Origin: Planctomycetota bacterium
Lineage (GTDB): Bacteria > Planctomycetota > UBA1135 > UBA2386
Direction: 5' to 3'
DNA length: 19,188 nt
NCBI GenBank assembly: GCA_003235605.1
Contig: QJVU01000408.1
Location: forward strand, 1 to 19,188
Part shown: one piece after another, positions 1-6,716 of the stretch
Position numbering within the stretch: the stretch's first letter is position 1
How the letters are laid out: each line of letters starts with the position of its first letter
The notes under the pieces: generated by a model
What the model was told of the DNA's origin: nothing
Seen by the model: the letters and a program-made list of their open reading frames with translations, nothing else
The model's database searches: none
Made by a program: the position numbers and the translations under genes

Positions 1-1
1 C

Positions 2-142
2 CAGCGGGCCCTCGACGAGCTGGCGATCGCGTGTGGAATGGATGCCCGCTTCCGCAAGCTGCTCGAGGAAGAGAAGGATCTGGAGTCCCTACACGACGAT
101 CCGGCGTTCAAGGCACTGCTGCTCAAGAAGCGCTCTGGCTGA
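2..142 (+). CDS. C-terminal fragment of a probable TPR-repeat protein
   Basis: An open frame enters from the left edge and ends with TGA at 140-142; its start lies outside the window. The visible 46 residues read as a final helical repeat (Arg-Ala-Leu-Asp-Glu-Leu-Ala, then a Phe-Arg-Lys-Leu-Leu helix). They end with an Asp-Asp-Pro-Ala-Phe-Lys-Ala-Leu-Leu stretch and a short basic tail. A closing 'DPxFxxLL' after the last helix pair is common in tetratricopeptide-repeat proteins, which mediate protein-protein contacts. Only the last repeat is visible, so the partner and overall architecture cannot be given. It is read toward the small minus-strand ORF and the lipoprotein gene and is not in an operon with them. 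The TPR assignment is an inference from a short stretch. Confidence 0.6.
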   Translation, partial: QRALDELAIACGMDARFRKLLEEEKDLESLHDDPAFKALLLKKRSG

Positions 143-177
143 ACCGCCGAATCCCGACACGTGCCGGGTCAGCCTTG

Positions 178-417
178 TCACCGACCCCGAGGGGGCCGTG
201 TCGATACTGCTCGGCGGCGCTCGGGCGGCGTCGCGGTGGAAACAGCAGATCCCTCCGTCGCCACATCCTCCTCACGCAGCTCGCGCAGAATCAGGTCGTA
301 GACAACAGGAGCATCCGTGAGGCCGGGTAGTCCGTCCGTGTCAACGGGAAGACCTGGCTGCAGGAGAGTGCCCAGGATCGCCTTTTCGGGCGTTCGCTTG
401 GTCGCTGTGCTGGCCAT
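178..417 (-). CDS. Possible small hypothetical protein (79 aa)
   Basis: This is a minus-strand ORF downstream of the lipoprotein gene in the same direction. The ATG at 417 has a good ribosome binding site (GGAGG, about 8 nt upstream), better than the upstream in-frame ATG at 432. The product starts Met-Ala-Ser-Thr, has a central segment rich in Leu, Pro and Gly, then one predicted amphipathic helix (Val-Tyr-Asp-Leu-Ile-Leu-Arg-Glu-Leu-Arg-Glu). It finishes in a low-complexity Thr/Pro/Arg tail. No signal peptide, membrane segment or known motif is visible. It could follow the lipoprotein gene in one transcript (gap about 61 nt). I do not recognise the family. Without it, 143-478 would hold no gene. 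The disordered tail makes a chance ORF possible. Confidence 0.42.
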   Translation of the reverse strand: MASTATKRTPEKAILGTLLQPGLPVDTDGLPGLTDAPVVYDLILRELREEDVATEGSAVSTATPPERRRAVSTRPPRGR

Positions 418-478
418 TGCAGGGCCCTCCATCGGCGCACAGGTCCCCGGGCTGTAGCTCTTTCTGCTGACCTCCTTC

Positions 479-1864
479 TCAGCGCAACGCCTGTGGCTCC
501 GTCTGGCCCTTGAGACGGGGACCTAGGAAACGGTATGCCAGCAGGAGCAGGAGGATGGCGGCGAATGCGGACACTACTCCGACCGCACCGGTCCAGATGA
601 CGTCCTCCACGGTCTTGCGGGTCTCCTTGCCGGCGCCTGCGACCCGTCCCTCGAGGCGTTCGTCCGTGATGAGCTGTTGGAACGCCGACAGCGTTTCCTG
701 CAGCTCCCCGGCCATGGTGGTGATGGACCGAGCCGTCTGGTCGTAGTCCAGGATATCGAAGGGTCTGTCCCTCTCGTCTGGCCCGCTCTTCGCTGACTCC
801 TCCCTCAGGAAAGCGACGAGCTTCTGGAAGGTCTGCAGCGTGGTCTCGACCTTCTGCGCCATGACCTCGATGCTCTTGGCCGCCCGGTCGTACGTCGCGC
901 CGACCTGGTCGAGGGACGCGGAGGCTTCCGTGACCTTGCCGAGGGTAGCTTGCACCTCTCTGAGCTTGGGGTCGAGGCTTGCGAACGCCTGCTCCAGCTC
1001 CTTGCGCACCCTTGCAGGCAAGGTCTGCGCTGTCTTCGCTACTTCTCCGACGCTGACCCCCGCTTCGGAAACGCTTGCGGTTGCCTCCTTGAGCAGCTTG
1101 GAGTCGCCAAGGTCGTACTGAAGGAGCTCCAACCGCCAGCCCAGGCGATCGGGCATGAATTCCACGACGTCGGTGAAGCGATCCGCCACCTTGCCAAAGG
1201 CCAGGATCGCCTGGGCCCCCTCGCCCAGCCCCTTGCCGAAGTCCCCAAGGGGATTCAGGGAAAGCGTCGGTAGCCAGGAGAACATGCCCTCCCTCTCCTG
1301 TGGCGTCGCCTCCGAAGGTTGCACGGCAGACCGGACGTAGCCGCCCGAGATGGGGTGCTTGCGCGCGAACGCATAGACCTCGTCCCGGATCGCAGCGTAG
1401 TTCTTCTCCTTGATCTCCTCGACCATGAAGGCCTCTACCTGCACCAGGAGGTTCTTCGCCACGTCGACCGCTATCGGCTGCTGGGGGCCAAACTCGTTCC
1501 TTCCCTCCCCCTCGGTGAAGTACGCGACCAGCTGGACGCTGAGGGTCCACAGGTCGACCATCGCCTCCGCGGGCCGGTCGAACCACAGCAGGCGTCGCAC
1601 GCTTTCGATGGCCCGCATCCGGTAATAGACCGAGTTCCGTTTGACGTTCAGGTCGTCAGAGGCCTGGGCGATCCGGCGGCCACCCTCTTCGACAACCCCT
1701 GCGAACGTCTGTATCAACTCGCGCAGGCTTTGCCATCGCCGGGTCAGGGCCTTGCGATCTGCTTCGGCCTGCTGTGCCCTGCCGGGGTGGAGCAACGTGC
1801 AACCCCCAAGGACCATGCAGGCCACGACGACGACACGGAAAGCCGGAAAGCCGGGTCTTGGCAT
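479..1864 (-). CDS. Lipoprotein with coiled-coil region and C-terminal transmembrane helix (461 aa)
   Basis: The start is the ATG at 1864, preceded by a strong AGGAGG about 8 nt upstream. A longer frame to 1948 would run into the tRNA gene and is rejected. Residues 1-22 form a lipoprotein signal: Arg-rich n-region, Val-rich hydrophobic core and lipobox Leu19-Gly20-Gly21-Cys22, so Cys22 should be lipidated. The mature protein is helical. Roughly residues 250-370 have Ala/Leu/Val heptad-like spacing with many Glu, Lys and Ser residues, resembling a periplasmic coiled coil. Residues about 422-443 are a clear hydrophobic helix followed by a short basic tail (Tyr-Arg-Phe, then Arg and Lys). It therefore appears anchored at both ends, which favours the inner membrane with the middle in the periplasm. 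No enzymatic motif is visible and the family is not recognised. Confidence 0.85.
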   Translation of the reverse strand: MPRPGFPAFRVVVVACMVLGGCTLLHPGRAQQAEADRKALTRRWQSLRELIQTFAGVVEEGGRRIAQASDDLNVKRNSVYYRMRAIESVRRLLWFDRPAEAMVDLWTLSVQLVAYFTEGEGRNEFGPQQPIAVDVAKNLLVQVEAFMVEEIKEKNYAAIRDEVYAFARKHPISGGYVRSAVQPSEATPQEREGMFSWLPTLSLNPLGDFGKGLGEGAQAILAFGKVADRFTDVVEFMPDRLGWRLELLQYDLGDSKLLKEATASVSEAGVSVGEVAKTAQTLPARVRKELEQAFASLDPKLREVQATLGKVTEASASLDQVGATYDRAAKSIEVMAQKVETTLQTFQKLVAFLREESAKSGPDERDRPFDILDYDQTARSITTMAGELQETLSAFQQLITDERLEGRVAGAGKETRKTVEDVIWTGAVGVVSAFAAILLLLLAYRFLGPRLKGQTEPQALR

Positions 1865-1921
1865 CGGAGGGTCCTCCTCGGTTTTCTGGTCAACCCGGAG
1901 AGAATCGCGGCGTTGGAATCG

Positions 1922-1994
1922 TGGGCCCTGCAGGATTCGAACCTGCAACCAACCGGTTATGAGCCAGCTGCTCTGACCATTGAGCTAAGGGCCC
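1922..1994 (-). tRNA. tRNA with CAU anticodon, probably tRNA-Ile2(CAU)
   Basis: The minus strand folds into a complete 73-nt cloverleaf. It has a 7-bp acceptor stem (GGGCCCT with AGGGCCC), a D arm with GCTC/GAGC, and a 5-bp anticodon stem around the loop CTCATAA. A 5-nt variable loop and a T arm GCAGG-TTCGAAT-CCTGC follow, then discriminator A. The 3' CCA is not encoded (the next bases are CGA). Anticodon CAU can be elongator Met, initiator Met or the lysidine-modified Ile2. The acceptor stem pairs fully at position 1-72, which argues against an initiator. The CCCTTAGCTCA start, GGCTCATAACCG anticodon arm and TTGGTTG variable region resemble known bacterial Ile2(CAU) genes more than elongator Met genes. 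The tRNA call is firm; the amino-acid identity is inferred. Confidence 0.95.
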
Positions 1995-2005
1995 CGCGTC
2001 GAGCC

Positions 2006-2011
2006 TATAGA
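2006..2011 (-). promoter_or_regulatory. Candidate -10 element of the tRNA gene
   Basis: Reading leftward, TCTATA lies 12 nt before the mature 5' end of the tRNA, a fitting place for a -10 hexamer with a short leader. No convincing -35 box is seen at 16-18 bp spacing. The complementary strand reads TATAGAAT, so the same bases could act for the rightward gene. The call rests on position and composition only. Confidence 0.3.
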
Positions 2012-2027
2012 ATCGCGCCATAGAATC
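2007..2027. repeat. Two direct copies of an 8-bp sequence in the tRNA / phosphatase divergent gap
   Basis: ATAGAATC occurs at 2007-2014 and again at 2020-2027, 13 bp apart. It lies between the tRNA -10 candidate and the hairpin at 2027-2046. Direct repeats of this size in a divergent promoter could be a binding site for a protein, but 13 bp spacing is not a whole helical turn and chance is possible. Confidence 0.35.
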
Positions 2028-2046
2028 CCATGGCGATGGCCATGGG
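2027..2046. promoter_or_regulatory. Perfect 8-bp inverted repeat with 4-nt loop upstream of the IMPase-family gene
   Basis: CCCATGGC at 2027-2034 pairs exactly with GCCATGGG at 2039-2046 across the loop GATG. It is followed at once by the 10-bp palindrome AAGGGCCCTT at 2049-2058, and then by the GTG start at 2065. Possible roles are an operator or a hairpin in the 5' leader affecting translation. No T-run follows on either strand, so an intrinsic terminator is unlikely. Confidence 0.45.
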
Positions 2047-2064
2047 TTAAGGGCCCTTTCGATC

Positions 2065-3075
2065 GTGGCGATCCCCGAGAGCGTATTCCTGGCAAAGCTC
2101 ATCGAGCTGGAGGACTCGATCGCCGGGGCGGTCCGCAGGGCACAGGCCGGGCAGTCGGTCGAGCAGCTCAGCCGGAGGGCGCGCGACGGGGAGGGCGATA
2201 CGGTCTTTGGAATCGATGTCGCCGCCGAGGAAGCGCTGCTGGCATTCTGCAGGGCCTGGGGAGGGTCCGCATCCTTTCGGCTGGTTGCCGAGGGCATCGA
2301 ACCGGCAAGCGGCCGCGTGTTCGGCTCCGGTAGGCCCGAGTTCTTATTGGTCGTGGACCCCATCGACGGCAGCCGTGGCCTGATGTTCGACAAGCGCAGC
2401 GCCTGGTGCCTGGCCGCGGTAGCTCCGGAGCGCGGCCCCGAAACCCGCCTGACGCACGTCAGCCTGGCCGTGATGACGGAGCTCCCCACCAGCCGCCAGG
2501 AGAAAAGCGACCGGCTGTGGGCAATTGCGGGCAGCGGCACTGTCGCGGGCACCGTGGGCGGTGAGCGCCACGATCCTTCGACGGGGATCAAGACCCCCCT
2601 GACCGTGCGTCCAGCCAGCGACTGCCACCTGCGCCATGGCTTTGCCACGGTCACAAACTACTTCCCTGGTGGCAAGGAGCTCACCGCCAGGATCGACGAG
2701 GAGATCCTGCGCGAGGAGATGGGCGGCTGGAACCCGGAGAAGGCCGAGGTCTATTGCGACCAGTACATCAGTGCCGGTGGACAGCTGGCGGAGCTGGCTC
2801 TGGGGCGGGACCGGTTCGTGCTGGACATCCGCCCGCTGGTGCACAGGGCCATTGGCGCCCACTCCTCTCTGTGCGCCCGTCCCTACGACGTGTGCACCGC
2901 GCTCGTGGCGCAGAACGCCGGCTGTGTGGTGACCGCGCCGGATGGATCCCCTCTGGACCCGCCTCTGGACATCACCACGAACGTGGCCTTCGTGGCCTAC
3001 GCCAACGAACACCTCGCCGCCCGTGTCCAGCCAATCGTGACGAGCGTGCTTCGCAAACACCACCTGATCCGCTAG
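2065..3075 (+). CDS. Inositol monophosphatase / FBPase-like superfamily phosphatase (336 aa)
   Basis: This is a Mg-dependent, lithium-sensitive-type sugar-phosphate phosphatase fold. The signature motif Asp98-Pro-Ile-Asp101-Gly-Ser is intact and supplies two metal ligands. Glu76, in Val-Ala-Glu-Gly, sits where the family has its first metal-binding Glu. The C-terminal motif Pro-Tyr-Asp275-Val followed by Ala-Gly-Cys-Val-Val-Thr matches the family's second signature. An upstream Asp-Thr-Val-Phe-Gly-Ile-Asp segment at 45-51 corresponds to the conserved helix start. The protein is longer than ordinary IMPases (about 260 aa), with an extra stretch near 140-220. The substrate (inositol-1-phosphate, fructose-1,6-bisphosphate, PAP or another) cannot be read from the sequence. 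The start is GTG at 2065, with a purine-rich AAGGG about 11 nt upstream. It converges on the ApaH-like gene with a 7-bp gap. Confidence 0.88.
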   Translation: MAIPESVFLAKLIELEDSIAGAVRRAQAGQSVEQLSRRARDGEGDTVFGIDVAAEEALLAFCRAWGGSASFRLVAEGIEPASGRVFGSGRPEFLLVVDPIDGSRGLMFDKRSAWCLAAVAPERGPETRLTHVSLAVMTELPTSRQEKSDRLWAIAGSGTVAGTVGGERHDPSTGIKTPLTVRPASDCHLRHGFATVTNYFPGGKELTARIDEEILREEMGGWNPEKAEVYCDQYISAGGQLAELALGRDRFVLDIRPLVHRAIGAHSSLCARPYDVCTALVAQNAGCVVTAPDGSPLDPPLDITTNVAFVAYANEHLAARVQPIVTSVLRKHHLIR

Positions 3076-3082
3076 CGCGCTG

Positions 3083-3715
3083 TCAGCTGGCGCGCCACCC
3101 CGGCACCTGCACGATGCGGTCCTCCTCAGCGATCCAGGCGCTGAGCTGGCCGCCATACACGCAGCCGCTGTCCAGACCTATGACCTTGTCCGAGACGTAG
3201 AGGCCCTGGCGCGCCCAATGCCCGAACACGACACGCTTCTCCCCTTGGTAGAAGTCGTACCAGGGGCGGTAGGGAGGGCCCGGCGGTGGCCAGTCCAGGG
3301 GCGGCTTGTTGCCGTCCGGGTCACAGTAGCGAACGGTGATTGCAAAGGACTTCTGCTCAGCCGTGAGAGCGGAAAGGTCCTTCTCGGTCCACTTCGGGTG
3401 CAGGCCGGCATGCACGGCGATCACGTCGTCGAAGAGACGCACTACCGGTTGTATGCGCAACCAGTCCTTCTGCTGCACGACTTCCGGATCGTGGGACGGG
3501 ACGAGCTGCAGCCACCTCAGGTCATGATTCCCGACCACCGGCTTCGCATCCAGCTTCATGAGCAGGCGCAGAACACCATGGCTGTCCGGGCCTTTGTTGA
3601 CCATGTCTCCCAGCGGGTAGAGGACATCGACCCCGGCTTCGAACCCGGTCGCGTCGAGCAAGGCCTCGAGCGGGGCGATGCATCCCTGGATGTCGCCGAC
3701 GAAGATACGTCGCAT
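3083..3715 (-). CDS. apaH: ApaH-like symmetrical Ap4A hydrolase / metallophosphoesterase (210 aa)
   Basis: This belongs to the PPP-type metallophosphoesterase fold. Motifs in order are Gly-Asp8-Ile-Gln-Gly-Cys near the N-terminus, Gly-Asp37-Met-Val-Asn-Lys-Gly-Pro, Gly-Asn63-His64-Asp65, Ala-Val-His-Ala-Gly-Leu and Val-Phe-Gly-His-Trp-Ala. It closes with Leu-Asp-Ser-Gly-Cys-Val-Tyr-Gly-Gly-Gln-Leu. Gln instead of His in the first motif is also found in many proteobacterial ApaH proteins. ApaH cleaves diadenosine tetraphosphate to two ADP in the cytosol, lowering a stress-linked nucleotide, and can act in RNA decapping. At 210 aa it is distinctly shorter than E. coli ApaH (about 280 aa), so a broader phosphatase specificity is possible. 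The ATG lies 28 nt after the citrate synthase stop on the same strand, so co-transcription is likely. No clear Shine-Dalgarno sequence is seen. Confidence 0.85.
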   Translation of the reverse strand: MRRIFVGDIQGCIAPLEALLDATGFEAGVDVLYPLGDMVNKGPDSHGVLRLLMKLDAKPVVGNHDLRWLQLVPSHDPEVVQQKDWLRIQPVVRLFDDVIAVHAGLHPKWTEKDLSALTAEQKSFAITVRYCDPDGNKPPLDWPPPGPPYRPWYDFYQGEKRVVFGHWARQGLYVSDKVIGLDSGCVYGGQLSAWIAEEDRIVQVPGWRAS

Positions 3716-3743
3716 GGGGGGCGGGAGACGGCCGGCGCTGCGC

Positions 3744-4883
3744 CTAGCCGCGCTGGTCCATGGAAATGTAGCCCCTGGGTTCGGGTCCGACCCAATTGGA
3801 GCGGGGGCGGATCAAGCGATTGTTGGCGTACTGCTCCAAGACGTGGGCCACCCACCCCGCAACCCGGCTGATGGCAAAGATCGTCGTGTAGAGATCCGGC
3901 TTGATGCCCATGTAGTAGTAGGTCGACGCCGAATAGAAGTCGACATTCATGTCGATGCCCTTGCGGTTCTTGACCAGTTGCTCGAGCCTGGAAGACATCT
4001 CGAACCACTTGCGATCACCGCAGAGGTTCGCCATGCGCTCGGAGAACTCGCGGAGAACGATGGCACGCGGGTCGACGACCTTGTAGACCCGATGGCCGAA
4101 GCCCATGATCTTCTCGCCACGGGCCAGCGCGCTTTCCAGGTAGGGTTGCACGCCCTCCTCGTTGCCGATGGCCAGCAAAGTGTTCATGACCGCGGTGTTG
4201 GCGCCGCCGTGTAGCGGCCCCTTGAGCGCACCGATGGCCGACGTGACTGCGGAGTAGATGTCACTCAGCGTGGCCGCAGTCACGCGCCCCGCAAAGGTCG
4301 ACGCATTGAAGCCGTGCTCCGCATGCAAGACCAGACAGACATCGAACATCCTCGCAACCTCGGGCCTGGGCTCCTCTCCCGTGAGCATGTAGAGGAAGTT
4401 GGCGGCGTGGCCCAGGTTGTCCCGGGGGGCAAGTGGCTCCTTGCCACAGCGCAGCCGGTCATAGGCGGCCACGATGGTAGGGAACCGCGCCACCAGATGG
4501 ATGCCACGCTGCAGGTTCGCGTCGCGGTCGGACACTTGACCGGGAACATCCTCGAGACAGAGCGCCGACACTGCGGTGCGGAGGGCATCCATTGGCGCCA
4601 TCCCCGGCGCAATCTGTCGGAGGACGCCCATCACCTCGAGGGGCACCGCACGGGCCGCAACCAGTTTCTTCTCCAGCTCCTGGTACTGGGCCTTTGTGGG
4701 TAGCTCGCCATAGAAGAGCAGGTAGGTCGTCTCCACGTAGTCCGAGTGCTTCGCCAGATCAGCGATCAGATAGCCTCGGTAACGCAGCTCTCCCTTTTCG
4801 CCATCGATCTTCGCGATCGAGGAATCCGCCGCTGCAACTCCCTCCAAGCCACCCTTGGCCGTTGCTGCCTTGCTCTCTGCCAT
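3744..4883 (-). CDS. gltA: Citrate synthase (379 aa)
   Basis: Condenses acetyl-CoA with oxaloacetate to citrate, the entry step of the TCA cycle in the cytosol. The ATG at 4883 is chosen because GAGGAA stands just upstream and the N-terminal residues match the family; a longer frame to 5066 covers promoter DNA. The catalytic triad is present: His225 in Gly-Pro-Leu-His-Gly-Gly-Ala-Asn, His264 in Gly-Phe-Gly-His-Arg-Val-Tyr-Lys and Asp315 in Asn-Val-Asp-Phe-Tyr. The Leu-His-Ala-Glu-His segment at 186-190 and the C-terminal Arg-Ser-Asn-Trp-Val-Gly-Pro are also conserved. The length fits the short, dimeric Bacillus/archaeal-like class, not the longer NADH-regulated E. coli type. 2-Methylcitrate synthase shares these motifs and cannot be fully excluded. 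ApaH follows closely downstream. The inverted repeat at 4950-4973 lies 67 nt ahead of the start. Confidence 0.95.
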   Translation of the reverse strand: MAESKAATAKGGLEGVAAADSSIAKIDGEKGELRYRGYLIADLAKHSDYVETTYLLFYGELPTKAQYQELEKKLVAARAVPLEVMGVLRQIAPGMAPMDALRTAVSALCLEDVPGQVSDRDANLQRGIHLVARFPTIVAAYDRLRCGKEPLAPRDNLGHAANFLYMLTGEEPRPEVARMFDVCLVLHAEHGFNASTFAGRVTAATLSDIYSAVTSAIGALKGPLHGGANTAVMNTLLAIGNEEGVQPYLESALARGEKIMGFGHRVYKVVDPRAIVLREFSERMANLCGDRKWFEMSSRLEQLVKNRKGIDMNVDFYSASTYYYMGIKPDLYTTIFAISRVAGWVAHVLEQYANNRLIRPRSNWVGPEPRGYISMDQRG

Positions 4884-4949
4884 GCTTTCCTCGAACTGCC
4901 TTCTCCAGGTTACCTGTCTTTCAATTGTCGCGATCGTGTGGGTCGTGGC

Positions 4950-4973
4950 CATGGACCGTGAGCACGGTCCATG
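4950..4973. promoter_or_regulatory. Perfect 11-bp inverted repeat (2-bp centre) in the gltA-murJ divergent gap
   Basis: CATGGACCGTG at 4950-4960 is the exact reverse complement of CACGGTCCATG at 4963-4973, separated only by AG. A 24-bp near-perfect dyad with almost no loop suits a dimeric transcription factor better than an RNA hairpin. No T-run follows, so a terminator is unlikely. It lies 67 nt upstream of the citrate synthase ATG and about 175 nt upstream of murJ, so gltA is the likelier target. Confidence 0.55.
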
Positions 4974-5147
4974 TGCTCCAACAGGGGCGCTGCGAGTAGC
5001 GGAGATACTGCATCGAGCCCCTGAGCGAGTTCGTTCGGCCCGGACGGCTGGACGGTTGCTCGCCACGTTCGGGTCACGACGGTAGCCTGTGGCCGCGACG
5101 CTGGCAACTTGGTATCCGTTGTCGGCCGACCATTCTGCCTGGCATCC

Positions 5148-6716
5148 ATGAGCCAGACCATCCAGCGAGCCTCTGCCGTCTCCTTGGTGACCCTCGGCTC
5201 ACGGGTCCTTGGCCTGGTCCGTGACGCTGTCATGTTCCGGCTGCTGGGCGCCACTTGGGCGGCGGGGGCCTTCTGGCTGGCATGGATGATCCCGAACCTG
5301 CTCCGGAGGCTGTTCGGCGAAGGCGCACTCTCCGCGTCCTTCGTGCCTGCCTACGCCCGGGCCCTCGACACCAGCGGGCGCGAGGCTGCGCGCGGCCTCC
5401 TGGCCTCGGTGGTGGGCCAGCTTCTGGTCGGTCTGGGGGGCATCACCGGCCTGTGCTGGCTTCTGTGCATGCTGCTGCCTCCGCCCCTGGTGGGCGCGGG
5501 AACCGGCGACCTGGGTTCCGCCTCGGAAGGCGGTGCCATCACCGCGGCCCAGCACGGCGAGCTGTTCCTGAAACTCCTCGCCATCCTGTTCCCGTACGCC
5601 GTCCCGATCTGCCTGGTGGCTGTGCTGGCCGGCGCCCTGAATTGTCACGGGGTCTTTGCCCTCCCGGCCGCGGCGCCGGTGGTGCTGAACCTGTTCTGGA
5701 TTGGCGGGCTGCTGGCGGCGTTGGCTCTGGGCATGGAGAACCTCGCCGAAATCGCGGTCCTGGTAGCGTGGTGCCTGATCCTGGCGGGGCTGGCCCAGCT
5801 CCTGTTGGTGGCGTTGCCGTTGTGGGCGCGCGGACAGCTGCCACGACCCCGGCTGATCCATGCGGAGCAGAGCCGGACCATCCTGCGCGGGATGGCGCCG
5901 ACCGTGGTGGGAATGTCGGTGCTCCAGGTGAGCGCGCTCCTCGATCAGGCAATCGCCGTCTACCTCGTTGATCCCGGGGCCAATGCCCATGTCGTGCTTG
6001 CGAACCGGCTCTTGTTGTTTCCGCATGCACTTACCAGCCTTGCCCTGGCCACGGTCGTGTTCCCCGACCTGGCAGTTCTGGCGGCGCGGGAGCAGGCCGT
6101 CGAGCTCCGGCACCAACTGGACCGGGCGGTGTTCCAAACCCTGGTCGTGGCCTTGCCGGCCAGTCTCGGAATGATGCTGGTCGCCGGTCCGCTCATCGAG
6201 GTGGTGTTTCAGCACAAGGCATTCACCGCCGCAGACGCGTATGTCTCCACCTGGACCACGATCTGTCTGGTCGCCGCGCTGCCAGCTATCGGGGTCGCCC
6301 AACTCCACGCCCGGGCCCTCTATGCCCTGGGCGACTTCAAGACCCCGGCCCGTGTGGCCGTGTGGCTGCTGCTGCTCAACCTGATCTTGAACTTGGTGTT
6401 CGTCCTGACTTTCGGTCTGGGCGTCCCCGGTCTGGCCTCTGCAACCACGCTCTGCGCCCTGGTCAACGCCTGGGTGCTCCGTCAGCGCTTCGTGGATCAC
6501 TGTCCCGACCGCGGCGCGCCGCCGGAGCCCTTGTTGATCGTCCTGTTGGCGAGCGCTGTGATGGGGGCCCTGGTCTATGGTGCCCAGCAGCTGTTCACCG
6601 GCCAGACGCTGACAGAGAAGGTCCTTCTGGACCTGCTGCTGCCGATCCTGCTGGGCGCCGGGGTCTACACGGCGCTGCTGCGCGCCTCGAAGGTGCGCTG
6701 GGCTACTCGATCCTGA
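5148..6716 (+). CDS. murJ: MurJ/MviN-type lipid II flippase (522 aa)
   Basis: A MOP-superfamily integral membrane protein that flips undecaprenyl-linked peptidoglycan precursor (lipid II) across the inner membrane. About fourteen hydrophobic segments run through the protein. The N-terminal block is characteristic: Ser-Arg19-Val-Leu-Gly-Leu-Val-Arg25-Asp, then Ile-Pro-Asn-Leu-Leu-Arg-Arg-Leu-Phe-Gly-Glu-Gly-Ala-Leu-Ser with Phe-Val-Pro. An Ala-Asn-Arg-Leu-Leu-Leu-Phe-Pro segment keeps the Arg aligned with E. coli Arg270. Two positions differ from what I recall of E. coli: Gly40 at Asp39 and Phe30 at Ala29. The ATG at 5148 is preferred to a TTG at 5109 because it gives the usual family N-terminus; its ribosome binding site is weak. 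It is divergent from gltA, and its last 14 nt overlap the end of the minus-strand gene at 6703-7230. Confidence 0.93.
   Translation: MSQTIQRASAVSLVTLGSRVLGLVRDAVMFRLLGATWAAGAFWLAWMIPNLLRRLFGEGALSASFVPAYARALDTSGREAARGLLASVVGQLLVGLGGITGLCWLLCMLLPPPLVGAGTGDLGSASEGGAITAAQHGELFLKLLAILFPYAVPICLVAVLAGALNCHGVFALPAAAPVVLNLFWIGGLLAALALGMENLAEIAVLVAWCLILAGLAQLLLVALPLWARGQLPRPRLIHAEQSRTILRGMAPTVVGMSVLQVSALLDQAIAVYLVDPGANAHVVLANRLLLFPHALTSLALATVVFPDLAVLAAREQAVELRHQLDRAVFQTLVVALPASLGMMLVAGPLIEVVFQHKAFTAADAYVSTWTTICLVAALPAIGVAQLHARALYALGDFKTPARVAVWLLLLNLILNLVFVLTFGLGVPGLASATTLCALVNAWVLRQRFVDHCPDRGAPPEPLLIVLLASAVMGALVYGAQQLFTGQTLTEKVLLDLLLPILLGAGVYTALLRASKVRWATRS

Noticed and set aside
1865..1948. N-terminal extension of the lipoprotein to 1948
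   Set aside because: It would overlap the tRNA 3' end, hide the signal peptide behind 28 residues and ignore the strong AGGAGG before the ATG at 1864.
1774..1962. Plus-strand ORF ending in a Gly-Phe-Glu-Pro-Ala-Thr-Asn motif
   Set aside because: The motif is the well-known false translation of a tRNA T-arm region. The ORF is antisense to the lipoprotein start and crosses the tRNA gene. The same applies to the frames at 1319-2023 and 1890-2654.
5199..6500. 433-aa minus-strand ORF
   Set aside because: Antisense to murJ, Gln/Arg/His-rich and without motifs, a common artefact in GC-rich DNA.
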